A DNA stretch of 64,000 nt from Streptomyces naganishii JCM 4654 (GCF_014650575.1 NZ_BMVF01000003.1:491078-555077), one strand, 5' to 3'. Shown: positions 8,454 through 17,128, counted from the stretch's first letter. Made by a program: numbers and translations. The notes: generated by a model from the letters alone, not told the origin.

Positions 8454-9623
8454 TCACACCGCTTCCAGGATCATCGCGTTGGCGAGGCCGCCCGCCTCGC
8501 ACATCGTCTGGAGGCCGTAGCGGGCGCCGCGTTCGCGCATCGCGTGCACGAGGGTGGTCGTCAGCCGGGTGCCGCTCGCGCCGAGGGGGTGCCCGAGGGC
8601 GATCGCACCGCCGTGCACGTTGACCTTGGCGAGGTCGGCGCCCGTCTCCTGCTGCCAGGCCAGCACCACACTGGAGAACGCCTCGTTGACCTCGAACAGG
8701 TCGATGTCACCGAGGGCGAGACCGGCCCTGCGCAGCACCTTCTCGGTGGCCGGGATCACGCCGGTGAGCATCAGCAGCGGGTCGGAGCCGGTGACGGCGA
8801 AGCTGTGCAGCCGGGCCAGCGGACGCAGGCCGAGACGCGCGGCGGTCTCCCCGGAGGTGATCAGCACGGCGGAGGCGCCGTCGTTGACCGGACTCGCGTT
8901 GCCCGCCGTCACGTTCCACTCGATCTGCGGGAAGCGCTCGGCGAACACCGGGTCGTGGTAGGCGGGCTTGAGACCACCGAGGATCTCGGTGGTGCTGCCG
9001 GGCCGTACGCACTCGTCGCGGGTGACGCCCTCCAGGGGCGCGACCTCGGCGTCGAACAGGCCGCCCGCCCAGGCCCCGGCCGCCTTGTGGTGCGAGGAGA
9101 CGGCGAAGGCGTCCATCCGCTCGCGCCCCAGCGACCACTTGGCGGCGATGAGTTCGGCACTGATGCCCTGCGGGACCAGGCCCTCGGGGAAGCGCGCGGC
9201 GACGCCCGGCCCGAAGGGGTCCGCCCCCTCGGGCACGTTGGACCACATCGGCACCCGGCTCATGGACTCCACACCGCAGGCGACGACGACGTCGTACGCC
9301 CCCGCCATCACACCCTGGGCCGCGAAGTGCACGGCCTGCTGCGAGGAGCCGCACTGGCGGTCCACGGTCGTCGCCGGGACCGTCTCGGGGAAGCCCGCCG
9401 ACAGCACGGCGTAGCGGGTGGTGTTCATGGCCTGCTCGCCGACCTGGTCGACGGTGCCTCCGATCACGTCGTCGACGAGCGCGGGGTCGACGCCGGAGCG
9501 TTCGACGAGCGAGCGCAGGGTGTGGGCGAGGAGTTCGACGGGGTGCACGTGGGCCAGGGCGCCGTTCGGCTTGCCCTTGCCCATCGGGGTGCGTACGGCT
9601 TCGACGATGACTGCGTCGCGCAT
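8454..9623 (-). CDS. Thiolase / acetyl-CoA acyltransferase
   Basis: This 389-residue thiolase has the acylation Cys in DRQCGSSQQAVH (about residue 91), the NGDGA-like loop SPVNDGASAVL, the active-site His in GGAIALGHPLGASG (about 350), and a C-terminal Cys in MCEAGGLANA. The last motif replaces the common C-x-G-G-G-Q-G and is typical of long-chain or steroid-side-chain thiolases. It probably performs thiolytic cleavage of 3-ketoacyl-CoA. It is transcribed divergently from an HxlR regulator that is likely to control it; an inverted repeat lies between the two. Confidence 0.92.
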   Translation of the reverse strand: MRDAVIVEAVRTPMGKGKPNGALAHVHPVELLAHTLRSLVERSGVDPALVDDVIGGTVDQVGEQAMNTTRYAVLSAGFPETVPATTVDRQCGSSQQAVHFAAQGVMAGAYDVVVACGVESMSRVPMWSNVPEGADPFGPGVAARFPEGLVPQGISAELIAAKWSLGRERMDAFAVSSHHKAAGAWAGGLFDAEVAPLEGVTRDECVRPGSTTEILGGLKPAYHDPVFAERFPQIEWNVTAGNASPVNDGASAVLITSGETAARLGLRPLARLHSFAVTGSDPLLMLTGVIPATEKVLRRAGLALGDIDLFEVNEAFSSVVLAWQQETGADLAKVNVHGGAIALGHPLGASGTRLTTTLVHAMRERGARYGLQTMCEAGGLANAMILEAV

Positions 9624-9713
9624 GGTGCGGGCCTCCTTGGCCGCTGGGCGGACGACCGGACCCGCCCAGGCGATTACCGGTCAGTAGGAAATCTGGACCC
9701 ACCATAGCCGGGT

Positions 9714-9736
9714 GAGTTGGAAAAACAAACCCACTC
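9714..9736. promoter_or_regulatory. Inverted repeat, candidate HxlR operator
   Basis: GAGTTGG (9714-9720) and CCCACTC (9730-9736) match at six of seven positions around an A-rich 9-base spacer, inside the 138-bp thiolase/HxlR divergent region and 26 bp before the regulator start. HxlR dimers bind such dyads. The assignment is by position only. Confidence 0.5.
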
Positions 9737-9761
9737 GGCGGAGTGCTCGTAGACTGGCGTC

Positions 9762-10232
9762 ATGGCCGCCTCGAAGGACCCGCGTCCCTGTTCCATCGCC
9801 GACGCCCTCGCGCTCGTCGGCGAGAAGTACTCCCTGCTCGTCCTGCGGGAGGTGTGCCTGGGCAACGGCCGCTTCGACCAGCTGGTGCGCAACACCGGCG
9901 CCCCGCGCGACGTCCTGGCCGCCCGGCTGCGGCGACTCGTCGACGCCGGGATCCTCACCAAGCGCGCCTACAGCGAACGCCCGCAGCGCTTCGAGTACCG
10001 GCCCACGCGGGCCGGCCTCGAGCTCGAGCCGGTGCTGATGACCCTCATGGCCTGGGGCGACCGCCATCTGCGCCGGGAGGGTGAGCGCCCCATGGTGATC
10101 GAGCACAGCTGCGGCGAGGCACTCGTCCCGGTCGTCACCTGCGCCGCCTGCGACCGCCCGGTCCGCCACGAGGACCTGACGGCCCATCCGCAGGCGCCGG
10201 GCTGGACGGTGACGGGACCGGCGGCGGCCTGA
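9762..10232 (+). CDS. HxlR family transcriptional regulator
   Basis: Of 156 residues, the winged helix spans about residues 10-100 with the family core CSIADALALVGEKYSLLVLREV, RFDQLVRNTGAPRDVLAARL, LVDAGILTK and YRPTRAGLEL. An additional tail contains C-G-E-A and C-A-A-C, a possible metal-binding pair and an extension common in streptomycete members. ATG 9762 follows closely on a likely promoter. It is divergent from the thiolase gene, which suggests control of acyl-CoA or aromatic breakdown. Confidence 0.9.
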   Translation: MAASKDPRPCSIADALALVGEKYSLLVLREVCLGNGRFDQLVRNTGAPRDVLAARLRRLVDAGILTKRAYSERPQRFEYRPTRAGLELEPVLMTLMAWGDRHLRREGERPMVIEHSCGEALVPVVTCAACDRPVRHEDLTAHPQAPGWTVTGPAAA

Positions 10233-10357
10233 GGGCTCCGGCCGGTCCCCGGGGCGGCGTGAGGACTCCGGCCGGTCCCCGGCGCAGGCGCCGCCCGTGC
10301 GCCGGGCGTGTTCGCGTCGCCGTAGCCGTCCGGTAGCGCAGTGTCAGTGCTTGCCCC

Positions 10358-10363
10358 TAGGCT
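10358..10363 (+). promoter_or_regulatory. -10 box for a leaderless small gene
   Basis: TAGGCT ends 6 bases before ATG 10370, the geometry of leaderless Streptomyces promoters. No convincing -35 is seen. Confidence 0.4.
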
Positions 10364-10369
10364 TGGGCC

Positions 10370-10549
10370 ATGTCCCCCGATTCCGTGGCCCTTGGTTCCG
10401 TGCGCTCCGCCTCCGAGCTGAACGACCGGATCCGTGCCCTGTGGATGCGCGCGGGCGGCTCCCTGACCGCACAGGAGCGCGCGGAGTACGAGTTACTGGT
10501 GGTCGAGTGGGCCGCCGCCATCAGGGGCGAGGTCATCGAAGCCGCCTGA
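10370..10549 (+). CDS. Conserved-type small protein (59 aa) with a TTA codon
   Basis: The frame ATG 10370 to TGA 10549 encodes 59 residues, acidic and helical, beginning MSPDSVALGS and containing RIRALWMRAGGSL and ERAEYELLVVEWAAA. Codon use is that of a real Streptomyces gene. Codon 42 (10493-10495) is TTA, the rare leucine codon read by the bldA tRNA, so translation may be developmentally timed. The gene is too short for most ORF cut-offs. Function is unknown; the size and amphipathic helices suggest a binding partner rather than an enzyme. Confidence 0.7.
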   Translation: MSPDSVALGSVRSASELNDRIRALWMRAGGSLTAQERAEYELLVVEWAAAIRGEVIEAA

Positions 10550-10606
10550 GCCCGCGCGGCCGGTCCGCCCACCGCCACCGCCGCCGCGTGAGCGGGCAGC
10601 CGGCGC

Positions 10607-11347
10607 TCAGCGCCCGCCCGACACCCGCAGCACCGCTCCCGTCGTGTACGACGCCTCCGGCGACATCAGCCACGCCACGGCTGCGGCGATCTCCTCGGCC
10701 GTGCCCGGGCGGCGCAGCGGGATCGTCTCGGCGGCGCGCCGCACCCGGTCCGGGTCGCCCATCTCCGCGTGCATGTCGGTGTCGATCATGCCGGGAGCGA
10801 CCGCGTTGACGCGGATGCCGTCCGGGCCCAGTTCCTTGGCCAGCCCCAGGGTGAGGGTGTCGACGGCCGCCTTCGTCGCGGCGTAGTGCACGAAGTCTCC
10901 CGGGCTGCCCAGTGTGGCGGCCGCGGACGACACGTTGACGATCACACCGTTGCGCCGGGGCACCATGAGCTGGGCCGCGCGGCGCGAACACAGCAGCGTG
11001 CCAAGGAGGTTGACCTCCACGACCCGCCGCAGGTCGGCGGCGTCCGTGTCGGCGAGGCGCCCCAGCGGTCCGCTCACCCCGGCGTTGTTCACCAGGCCCG
11101 TGACCGGTCCGAGCCGCTCCTCGGCCGTGGCGAACAGCCGCTCCACGTCGGCCTCCACGGACGTGTCCAGCCGTACGGTGACGCCGCGCGCGCCGGCTTC
11201 CAGCACCTCGTCGGCCACCGCCTCGGCGGCCGCGGTGTCGTTGACGTAGCCCACGACCACGTCGTGCCCGTCGTGCGCGAGCCGCCGGCAGATCGCGGCG
11301 CCGATGCCCCGGCCGCCGCCGGTGACGACGGTGACGAGACGCTTCAT
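10607..11347 (-). CDS. SDR family oxidoreductase (FabG-like)
   Basis: This 246-residue classical short-chain dehydrogenase has the cofactor loop TGGGRGIG (9-16), NNAG near 88, catalytic Ser in VNVSSAAATLG and Y-A-A-T-K (about 151-155), and the C-terminal SGG. The acidic residue after strand 2 is replaced by GYVN, consistent with NADP(H) use. It stands alone, convergent with the 59-residue gene. The substrate is not evident. Confidence 0.9.
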   Translation of the reverse strand: MKRLVTVVTGGGRGIGAAICRRLAHDGHDVVVGYVNDTAAAEAVADEVLEAGARGVTVRLDTSVEADVERLFATAEERLGPVTGLVNNAGVSGPLGRLADTDAADLRRVVEVNLLGTLLCSRRAAQLMVPRRNGVIVNVSSAAATLGSPGDFVHYAATKAAVDTLTLGLAKELGPDGIRVNAVAPGMIDTDMHAEMGDPDRVRRAAETIPLRRPGTAEEIAAAVAWLMSPEASYTTGAVLRVSGGR

Positions 11348-11535
11348 GACGACCTCCGTTCCACCGACCGACCGTCCACCCGTGTGATCATCCTAGGCCC
11401 GCGGCGGTTCCCCGCACCTCGTCGGCGAGGCCCGGTGCGGGCCGGTCGGGCCGGGGAAGCGGGGCCCCCGCGACCCGCATCACCCGTCCGGCCCAGCGCA
11501 CGCCTCTTGGCTCCGCACGCCGACTCGTCGACACT

Positions 11536-12036
11536 GTGCCGATGACACAGCGGACCGAGCTCGCGACCGTGCTGGACCGGCTGGCCCTGGACGACCTGAT
11601 CACCGCGTACGCCGTGGCGGTGGACGACGGCGACTGGGCGGCGTACCGGGGGCTGTTCACGCCCGACGGGCGAGCCGACTACCGCTCGGCGGGCGGCATC
11701 GAGGGCGACGCCGGGCACGTCGCGGGATGGCTGGCCGGGACGATGCGGCTGTTCCCCGTGCGGCAGCATCTGATCGTCAACCGGCGGCTGACGTTCGGGG
11801 AGCTGCGGCAGGACACCGGCGACACCGCCCGGATGCGGGCCGACTACGTCAACCCCATGCGGCTGGCCCGCGAGGACGACGGCGGTGACGGGGCGGCCGC
11901 GCCCGACTTCGTGTGCGGCGGCCGCTACGCCTTCGCGCTGTCCCGCACGGACGAGGGCTGGCGCCTGCGCGAGGTGACCGTGACCGAGAAGTGGCGCTCC
12001 CTCCCCCGGGAGACCGCCCGGCCGGCGCCGCGTTGA
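11536..12036 (+). CDS. SnoaL-like / NTF2-fold protein
   Basis: About 165 residues start at GTG 11536 or ATG 11542. The family core is LDRLALDDLITAYAVAVDDGDWAAYRGLFTPDG-like, with the paired acidic and aromatic pocket residues, DYVNPM and a final YAFALSRTDEGWRLREVTVTEKW strand pattern. This fold includes polyketide cyclases, dehydratases and ketosteroid isomerase-like enzymes. No biosynthetic cluster lies nearby, so the reaction is open. Confidence 0.8.
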   Translation: MPMTQRTELATVLDRLALDDLITAYAVAVDDGDWAAYRGLFTPDGRADYRSAGGIEGDAGHVAGWLAGTMRLFPVRQHLIVNRRLTFGELRQDTGDTARMRADYVNPMRLAREDDGGDGAAAPDFVCGGRYAFALSRTDEGWRLREVTVTEKWRSLPRETARPAPR

Positions 12037-12129
12037 GGCCGGAAGGCCCTCTGGGCATGATCCCCGGCGGCGCGCAGACTGGAGTGAGCCGCGGGTAGCC
12101 GGAGCCATCCACGGGTAGGAGGGCGGCCT

Positions 12130-13704
12130 ATGAACACGTTCGGTCGGTGGCTCGCCTCTCCATGGCGCCGCTCGGTGCTCGCCGCGCTCGCCGGCGCCCT
12201 GCCGATGCTCGCCTTCCCCGCGCCCTCCCTGTGGTGGTTCGCCTACGTGGCGCTCGTGCCGTGGCTGCTGCTGGCCCGCTCCGCCCCGTCCGGGCGGCGG
12301 GCCGCGTACGACGGCTGGTACGGCGGACTGGGTTTCATGCTGGCCGTGCACCACTGGCTGCTGCCGAGCCTGCACGTGTTCACGGTCGTCATCGCCGCGC
12401 TGCTCGGCCTGCTGTGGGCGCCGTGGGGATGGCTGGTGCGGCGGTTCCTGGGCGAAGTGCCCTCGGCGGGCCGGGGCGTGGTCGCGCTCGTCGTGCTGCC
12501 CTCGGGCTGGCTGGCGGTGGAGCTGGTCCGCTCCTGGCAGGGGCTGGGCGGCCCCTGGGGCATGCTGGGCGCCAGCCAGTGGCAGGTGGCGCCGGCCCTG
12601 CGGCTGGCCTCGGTCGGCGGGGTGTGGCTGCTGAGCTTCCTGGTGGTGGCCGTCAACGTGGCGGTCGCCCTGCTGGTCGCGGTGCGCGGCTGCCGGATAC
12701 CCGCGGTGGCCGGCCTGCTCGCGACGGCCGTGGCGACGTCCGCGGCCTGGGTCTGGGCGCCGCGTCCCGCCGTGGACGGACACGTCCGCATCGCCGTCGT
12801 GCAGCCGGGGATCGTCGCCGGGGCGGACAGCGGGCAGCGCCGCTTCGACCTCGAGGAGCGGCTGACCCGCCGCCTGGTGGGACAGCGCCTGGACTTGGTG
12901 GTCTGGGGCGAGTCCAGCGTGGGCTTCGACCTGAAGGACCGGCCGGACCTGGCGCGGAGGGTCGCGGCCCTCTCGCGTGCCCTGGGCGCCGACGTCCTGG
13001 TCAACGTGGACGCGCGCCGGTCCGACCGGCCCGGCATCTACAAGAGTTCGGTGCTCATCGGCCCCGGTGGCCCGACCGGCGACCGCTACGACAAGATGCG
13101 GCTGGTTCCCTTCGGCGAGTACATCCCGGCGCGCTCCCTGCTCGGCTGGGCGACCTCGGTGGGCAAGGCCGCGGGCGAGGACCGGCGGCGGGGCACGGAG
13201 CAGGTGGTGATGAACGTCGGGCACGGGCTGCGGATCGGCCCGATGGTCTGCTTCGAGACGGCGTTCCCGGACATGAGCCGGCACCTCGCGCAGGACGGCG
13301 CGGGCGTGCTGCTCGCCCAGTCCTCGACGTCGACCTTCCAGCAGAGCTGGGCCCCCGAGCAGCACGCCTCGCTGGCCGCGCTGCGCGCCGCCGAGACCGG
13401 GCGGCCCATGGTGCACGCCACGCTGACCGGCGTATCCGCCGTGTACGGGCCGGCCGGGCAGCGCATCGGCTCGTGGCTCGGCACGGACGCGAGCACCGCG
13501 CGGGTGTACGAGGTGCCGACCTCGCACGGCCTCACGCCGTACGTCCGCTTCGGCGACTGGCCGGCGAACGGCGCGCTGCTGGTCCTCGCGGTCCTGTGCG
13601 CGGTGGAGGGCGTGCGGGCGGTCAGGCTGCGCGGGCGTGCTCCAGAACCGAGCGCACCACCCGCTCGCACAGTTCATGGGTCTCCAGCGCGTCACGGGCA
13701 CTGA
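12130..13704 (+). CDS. lnt1: Apolipoprotein N-acyltransferase
   Basis: The 524-residue protein has about six to seven membrane helices (1-210) and then a nitrilase-type outer domain. The catalytic triad is visible: Glu in VVWGESSVG (about 261), Lys in RYDKMRLVPFGEYIP (about 322) and Cys in PMVCFETAFPD (about 374). Lnt adds the third acyl chain to lipoprotein N-termini. Streptomycetes are known to carry two lnt genes, and this one sits in the position of the S. coelicolor copy usually called lnt1. AGGAGGG lies 6 bases before ATG 12130. The last 83 bp overlap the 3' end of the oppositely oriented oxidoreductase gene, which adds a polar Pro-rich tail. Confidence 0.92.
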   Translation: MNTFGRWLASPWRRSVLAALAGALPMLAFPAPSLWWFAYVALVPWLLLARSAPSGRRAAYDGWYGGLGFMLAVHHWLLPSLHVFTVVIAALLGLLWAPWGWLVRRFLGEVPSAGRGVVALVVLPSGWLAVELVRSWQGLGGPWGMLGASQWQVAPALRLASVGGVWLLSFLVVAVNVAVALLVAVRGCRIPAVAGLLATAVATSAAWVWAPRPAVDGHVRIAVVQPGIVAGADSGQRRFDLEERLTRRLVGQRLDLVVWGESSVGFDLKDRPDLARRVAALSRALGADVLVNVDARRSDRPGIYKSSVLIGPGGPTGDRYDKMRLVPFGEYIPARSLLGWATSVGKAAGEDRRRGTEQVVMNVGHGLRIGPMVCFETAFPDMSRHLAQDGAGVLLAQSSTSTFQQSWAPEQHASLAALRAAETGRPMVHATLTGVSAVYGPAGQRIGSWLGTDASTARVYEVPTSHGLTPYVRFGDWPANGALLVLAVLCAVEGVRAVRLRGRAPEPSAPPARTVHGSPARHGH

Positions 13705-14533
13705 GGACCTTCCCGGCGCGCACGGCGTCGAGGAAGGCCAGCACGGCCTGTTCGATGCCGCGCTGCCGGGCGACCGGCACCCAGTCGCCGCGCCGGCGCA
13801 CGGTCGGCTGGCCCTTGTGGTCGATGGTCTCGGCGAGGTTGACGACCTGGCGCTTGGTGTCCTGCCCGGAGACCTCGAGGATCTCCTCGGCCGAGCCGCT
13901 GAGCCGGTTCATCACGCCGAGCGCGGTGAACCCGTCCCCGGCGAGCTGGAGCACGACGTGGTGCAGCAGCCCGTCCCGCACACGCGCGCGCACGGTGACG
14001 TCGTCGACCGGGCCGGGCACCAGGAACCGCAGTGTGTCCACGACGTGGATGAAGTCGTCGAGGATCATCGTGCGGGGTTCCTCGGGCAGCCCGGCGCGGT
14101 TCTTCTGCATGAGGATCAGCTCGCGCGGGTGGTCGGCGCACTGCACGTACCCGGGCGCGTGACGCCGGTTGAAGCCGACCATCAGCGTGACCCCGCGCTC
14201 CTCGGCGAGTTCCACCAGGCGGGCGGAGTCGGCGAGCCGGTAGGCGAGCGGCTTGTCCACGTACGTGGGCACGCCGGCCTCCAGCAGCCGGGTGACGATC
14301 TCCGGGTGGGCGGCGGTGGGTGCGTGCACGAAGGCGGCGTCGAGGTCCTGGGCGAGGAGTCCGTCCAGGGTGGTGTGGCGCCGGTCCTGCGGCAGGTGCA
14401 GGCTGTCGGCGACGCGTTCCAGGGTGGCGGGCGTGCGGGTCTGCAGATGCAGGTCGACGCCGGGCTGTGTGCCGAGCACCGGCAGGTACGCCTTCTGCGC
14501 GATGTCGCCCAGTCCGATGCAGCCGACCTTCAC
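13622..14533 (-). CDS. Gfo/Idh/MocA family NAD(P)-dependent oxidoreductase
   Basis: This 303-residue protein has an N-terminal Rossmann motif VGCIGLGDIAQKAYLPVL and the family EKP-equivalent VDKPLAYRLADS (about residue 93), with MVGFNRRHAP and a C-terminal alpha/beta domain. GTG 14533 is used because GAGGGA lies 6 bases upstream. The gene starts just beyond the FAD monooxygenase stop (14544), so the two form an operon. The 3' end overlaps lnt1 on the opposite strand by 83 bp. Known members act on sugars, inositols or biliverdin; the substrate is unknown here. Confidence 0.88.
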   Translation of the reverse strand: MKVGCIGLGDIAQKAYLPVLGTQPGVDLHLQTRTPATLERVADSLHLPQDRRHTTLDGLLAQDLDAAFVHAPTAAHPEIVTRLLEAGVPTYVDKPLAYRLADSARLVELAEERGVTLMVGFNRRHAPGYVQCADHPRELILMQKNRAGLPEEPRTMILDDFIHVVDTLRFLVPGPVDDVTVRARVRDGLLHHVVLQLAGDGFTALGVMNRLSGSAEEILEVSGQDTKRQVVNLAETIDHKGQPTVRRRGDWVPVARQRGIEQAVLAFLDAVRAGKVLSARDALETHELCERVVRSVLEHARAA

Positions 14534-14543
14534 GTGCACTCCC

Positions 14544-15731
14544 TCACCGCTGTTCCGTGTCCCCCGCCCGCACGGCAGCATACGGCGGCTGCGGGGGCCG
14601 CCAGTCGGCGATGTCGTCGAAGCCGCGCAGGAGGAGCGCGGGGGCGGTCCTGGACAGCGCGGCGACGGCGAGATCCCGCACGGTGACGGCGGCCCGGTTG
14701 CCCGGCATGGCGACGCGCGCCGAGCGCACGGCCCGGCGGGCGATCGCGGTGGTGCGGGGCAGGCGGGCGGCGGTGTAGGCGGGCAGGTCGCCGGCGTGGT
14801 GGGCGAGGACGACGGCGTCCTCGACGGCCTGGTTGCCGCCCTGGCCCAGGGTGGGCGGCATGGCGTGGGCGGCGTCACCGAGGAGCGCGACCCGGCCGCG
14901 GTGGAGGGCGGGCAGCGGGCGGGCGAGGTGGTGGACGTCGTGGCGCAGCACGTCCTCGGGGCCGGTGGCGGCGAGGACGGCGGGGATCGGGTCGTGCCAG
15001 TGGCCGAAGCGGCGCAGGAGTTCGGCGTGTTCGTCGTCGGCCGCGTGTCCGCCGGCGGGCGTGAGGGCGGCGGCGTAGGCGTAGACCCGGCCTTCCTTGA
15101 GCGGGTGCGTGCCCCACAGGCGGTCCGCGCCCCACGTCTCGTGCGAGGCGAACCGCGTGCCGGGGACGGGGACGACCATCCGCCAGGTGGTGAATCCGGC
15201 GTAGACGGCGCCGGGGTGACCGGGGAACAGCGCCGTGCGTACGGCGGAGTGGATGCCGTCCGCCGCGACCACCAGGCCGGACTCCCACTCGCCGTCGTCC
15301 GTTCTCACGCGGGCCGGACGGTGGGCGTCGCCGGGGTCGGCGAGCGCGGCGGCCGCGCCGGTGCGGACGGTGCCGGGCGGGAGGAGCGCGGCCAGGCGGT
15401 CGATCAGGGTGGCGCGGTGCAGCAGGACGAGGGGCCCGCCGAAGCGTTCGGCGGCCGCGGCGGCACTGGTCCGGGTGAGCCAGCGGCCGCCGGGGGTGCG
15501 CAGTCCGCCGTCGCCCTGCCACGCGGCGAGGTCGCGGATCTCGTCGCCGATGCCGAGGACGTCCAGGGCCCTCAGGGCGTTCGGGGAGAGCGAGATGGCG
15601 GCGCCGACCGGTTCCAGGGAGGGGGCCCGCTCCAGCACGGTGACCTCGCGGCCGGATTGGTGCAGGGCCGCGGCGGCGGTGAGGCCTCCGATGCCGCCGC
15701 CGACGACGACGGCGCGTGACTGACGGGCCAT
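14544..15731 (-). CDS. FAD-dependent (group A) monooxygenase
   Basis: The 395-residue protein has GGGIGGLTAAAALHQSG (11-27) binding the FAD ADP part, LLHRATLIDRL, VVAADGIHSAVR (the DG motif, about 160) and GDAAHAMPPTLGQGGNQAVEDA (about 290), which binds the FAD ribityl chain. Such enzymes hydroxylate aromatic compounds using NAD(P)H and oxygen. It is divergent from a TetR regulator with two palindromic operators between them, so induction by an aromatic ligand is likely. It is cotranscribed with the Gfo/Idh gene. Confidence 0.9.
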   Translation of the reverse strand: MARQSRAVVVGGGIGGLTAAAALHQSGREVTVLERAPSLEPVGAAISLSPNALRALDVLGIGDEIRDLAAWQGDGGLRTPGGRWLTRTSAAAAAERFGGPLVLLHRATLIDRLAALLPPGTVRTGAAAALADPGDAHRPARVRTDDGEWESGLVVAADGIHSAVRTALFPGHPGAVYAGFTTWRMVVPVPGTRFASHETWGADRLWGTHPLKEGRVYAYAAALTPAGGHAADDEHAELLRRFGHWHDPIPAVLAATGPEDVLRHDVHHLARPLPALHRGRVALLGDAAHAMPPTLGQGGNQAVEDAVVLAHHAGDLPAYTAARLPRTTAIARRAVRSARVAMPGNRAAVTVRDLAVAALSRTAPALLLRGFDDIADWRPPQPPYAAVRAGDTEQR

Positions 15732-15757
15732 GACTCCTCCTGGACTCCGACTTCGAG

Positions 15758-15771
15758 ACTACACCTGTAGT
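15758..15771. promoter_or_regulatory. TetR operator 1 (perfect palindrome)
   Basis: ACTACA-CC-TGTAGT is a perfect 6-bp dyad with a 2-base centre, 27 bp upstream of the monooxygenase start. Confidence 0.7.
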
Positions 15772-15790
15772 GAGGTGCGCGCCCGACCAT

Positions 15791-15804
15791 ACTACGGCTG
15801 TAGT
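15791..15804. promoter_or_regulatory. TetR operator 2
   Basis: ACTACG-GC-TGTAGT repeats operator 1 with one mismatch. The centres are 33 bp apart, close to three helical turns, placing both sites on the same DNA face 44-90 bp before the TetR start. Confidence 0.7.
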
Positions 15805-15847
15805 GCCAGACCCACCGGGACCTGGCCGTCCGGGTAGGTTGACCTCC

Positions 15848-16456
15848 ATGCCCGCACCTCAGCCGAGCGCCTCGCGCGCCGAACTCGTGGCCGACACCGC
15901 GCTCACCCTGCTCGCCGAGCGCGGGATGCGGGGCCTGACGCACCGGGCGGTGGACGAGGCGGCGGGGCTCCCGCAGGGCTCGACGTCGAACGTGGTGCGC
16001 ACCCGGCAGGCCCTGCTGGAGCTGGCCGTACGGCGCCTGGCGGACCGGGAGGCGCGGGTGCTGGCGCTGCACGAGATGCCCGACCCGCGCACCGGCGGCC
16101 CGGAATCACTGGTGGACGCGCTGGCCCTCGCCACGCACCGCGCGCTGACCCGCAACCGTGAACTCACCCTGGCGCGCTACGAGTTGGCTCTGGAGGCGAC
16201 CCGGCGGCCGGAGCTGCGGGCCCACTTCGACGCGGCGGGCGCCCGCTTCCGTGAGCAACTCTCCGTGCTGGTCTCGGCGTTGGGCTCCACCGACCCCGAC
16301 CGGCACGTGCTGTCCCTGGTGGCGTGGGCGGACGGGCTGATGTACTCCTGCGTGGCGGGCACGTACCACGCGCAGGTTCCCGACCTCGACCAAGTGCGGT
16401 CCGGGCTGGGCGAGTTGCTGTCGGGGATGCTGGGCGACGGAAAAGGCGTGGCGTGA
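15848..16456 (+). CDS. TetR family transcriptional regulator
   Basis: The 202-residue protein has an N-terminal helix-turn-helix (LVADTALTLLAERGMRGLTHRAV, then AAGLPQGSTSNVVRTRQAL, about residues 12-60) followed by an all-helical ligand/dimer domain with few conserved residues. ATG 15848 begins the conserved part; upstream frame positions would extend through the operators. It likely represses itself and the divergent monooxygenase operon. Confidence 0.88.
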   Translation: MPAPQPSASRAELVADTALTLLAERGMRGLTHRAVDEAAGLPQGSTSNVVRTRQALLELAVRRLADREARVLALHEMPDPRTGGPESLVDALALATHRALTRNRELTLARYELALEATRRPELRAHFDAAGARFREQLSVLVSALGSTDPDRHVLSLVAWADGLMYSCVAGTYHAQVPDLDQVRSGLGELLSGMLGDGKGVA

Positions 16457-16484
16457 CGCCTCGGGGGTGGGACAGGATCGGGGA

Positions 16485-16997
16485 ATGACGACCGAACGCA
16501 GAGAACCCGCGCAGAACGCCGACGAACGCACCATGCTGGAGGGCTGGCTCGACTACCACCGGCAGACGCTGGCCTGGAAGTGCGAGGGCCTGACCGACGA
16601 GCAGCTCCGGGCCACGGCCGCGGAGCCGTCCGAGCTGTCCCTGCTGGGGCTCGTACGGCACATGGCCGAGGTGGAGCGCAACTGGTTCCGCAAGGTCCTG
16701 GTCGGCGACGACCCCGGGCACATCTACGACAGCGAGCACGACGAGGACAGCGACTTCCACACCACCGAGGCGGACACCTGGGCCGAGGCCTACGCCACCT
16801 GGCAGGCCGAGATCGCCGTCGCGCGCCGCAACGCCGCGGACTTCGGCCTCGACGACCTGTCCAAGGGCAGGAGCAGGTTCTCCGAGGCTCCGTTCAACCT
16901 GCGGTGGATCTACACCCACATGATCGAGGAGTACGCCCGCCACAACGGCCACGCCGACCTGCTGCGGGAGCGGATCGACGGCGCGACCGGCGACTGA
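16485..16997 (+). CDS. DinB / DUF664 family protein (mycothiol-dependent transferase-like)
   Basis: The 170-residue four-helix protein has metal-ligand histidines in LVRHMAEVERNWF (about residue 60) and HMIEEYARHNGHADLLRE (about 145-160), the hallmark of the mycothiol-dependent DinB superfamily in actinobacteria. It probably opens or conjugates electrophiles using mycothiol, or has an uncharacterised hydrolase role. ATG 16485 is chosen over an in-frame GTG at 16467 because the family begins there. Confidence 0.8.
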   Translation: MTTERREPAQNADERTMLEGWLDYHRQTLAWKCEGLTDEQLRATAAEPSELSLLGLVRHMAEVERNWFRKVLVGDDPGHIYDSEHDEDSDFHTTEADTWAEAYATWQAEIAVARRNAADFGLDDLSKGRSRFSEAPFNLRWIYTHMIEEYARHNGHADLLRERIDGATGD

Positions 16998-17128
16998 GGC
17001 GGCCGCCGGGGCGGGCGTCACCCGGGGACGGCGCGGGCACTCCCTACGGGCAACAAGATCACCCGTGCGGAGCATTGCGCGCCCTCACGCGGGTACGGCG
17101 CCCCGGCGGAACCAGCAGAGTTGCCCGG

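Noticed and set aside
11344..13701. 785-codon minus-strand frame opposite the SnoaL-like gene and lnt1
   Set aside because: lnt1 has a complete catalytic triad and proper bias; the antisense product has no recognisable features.
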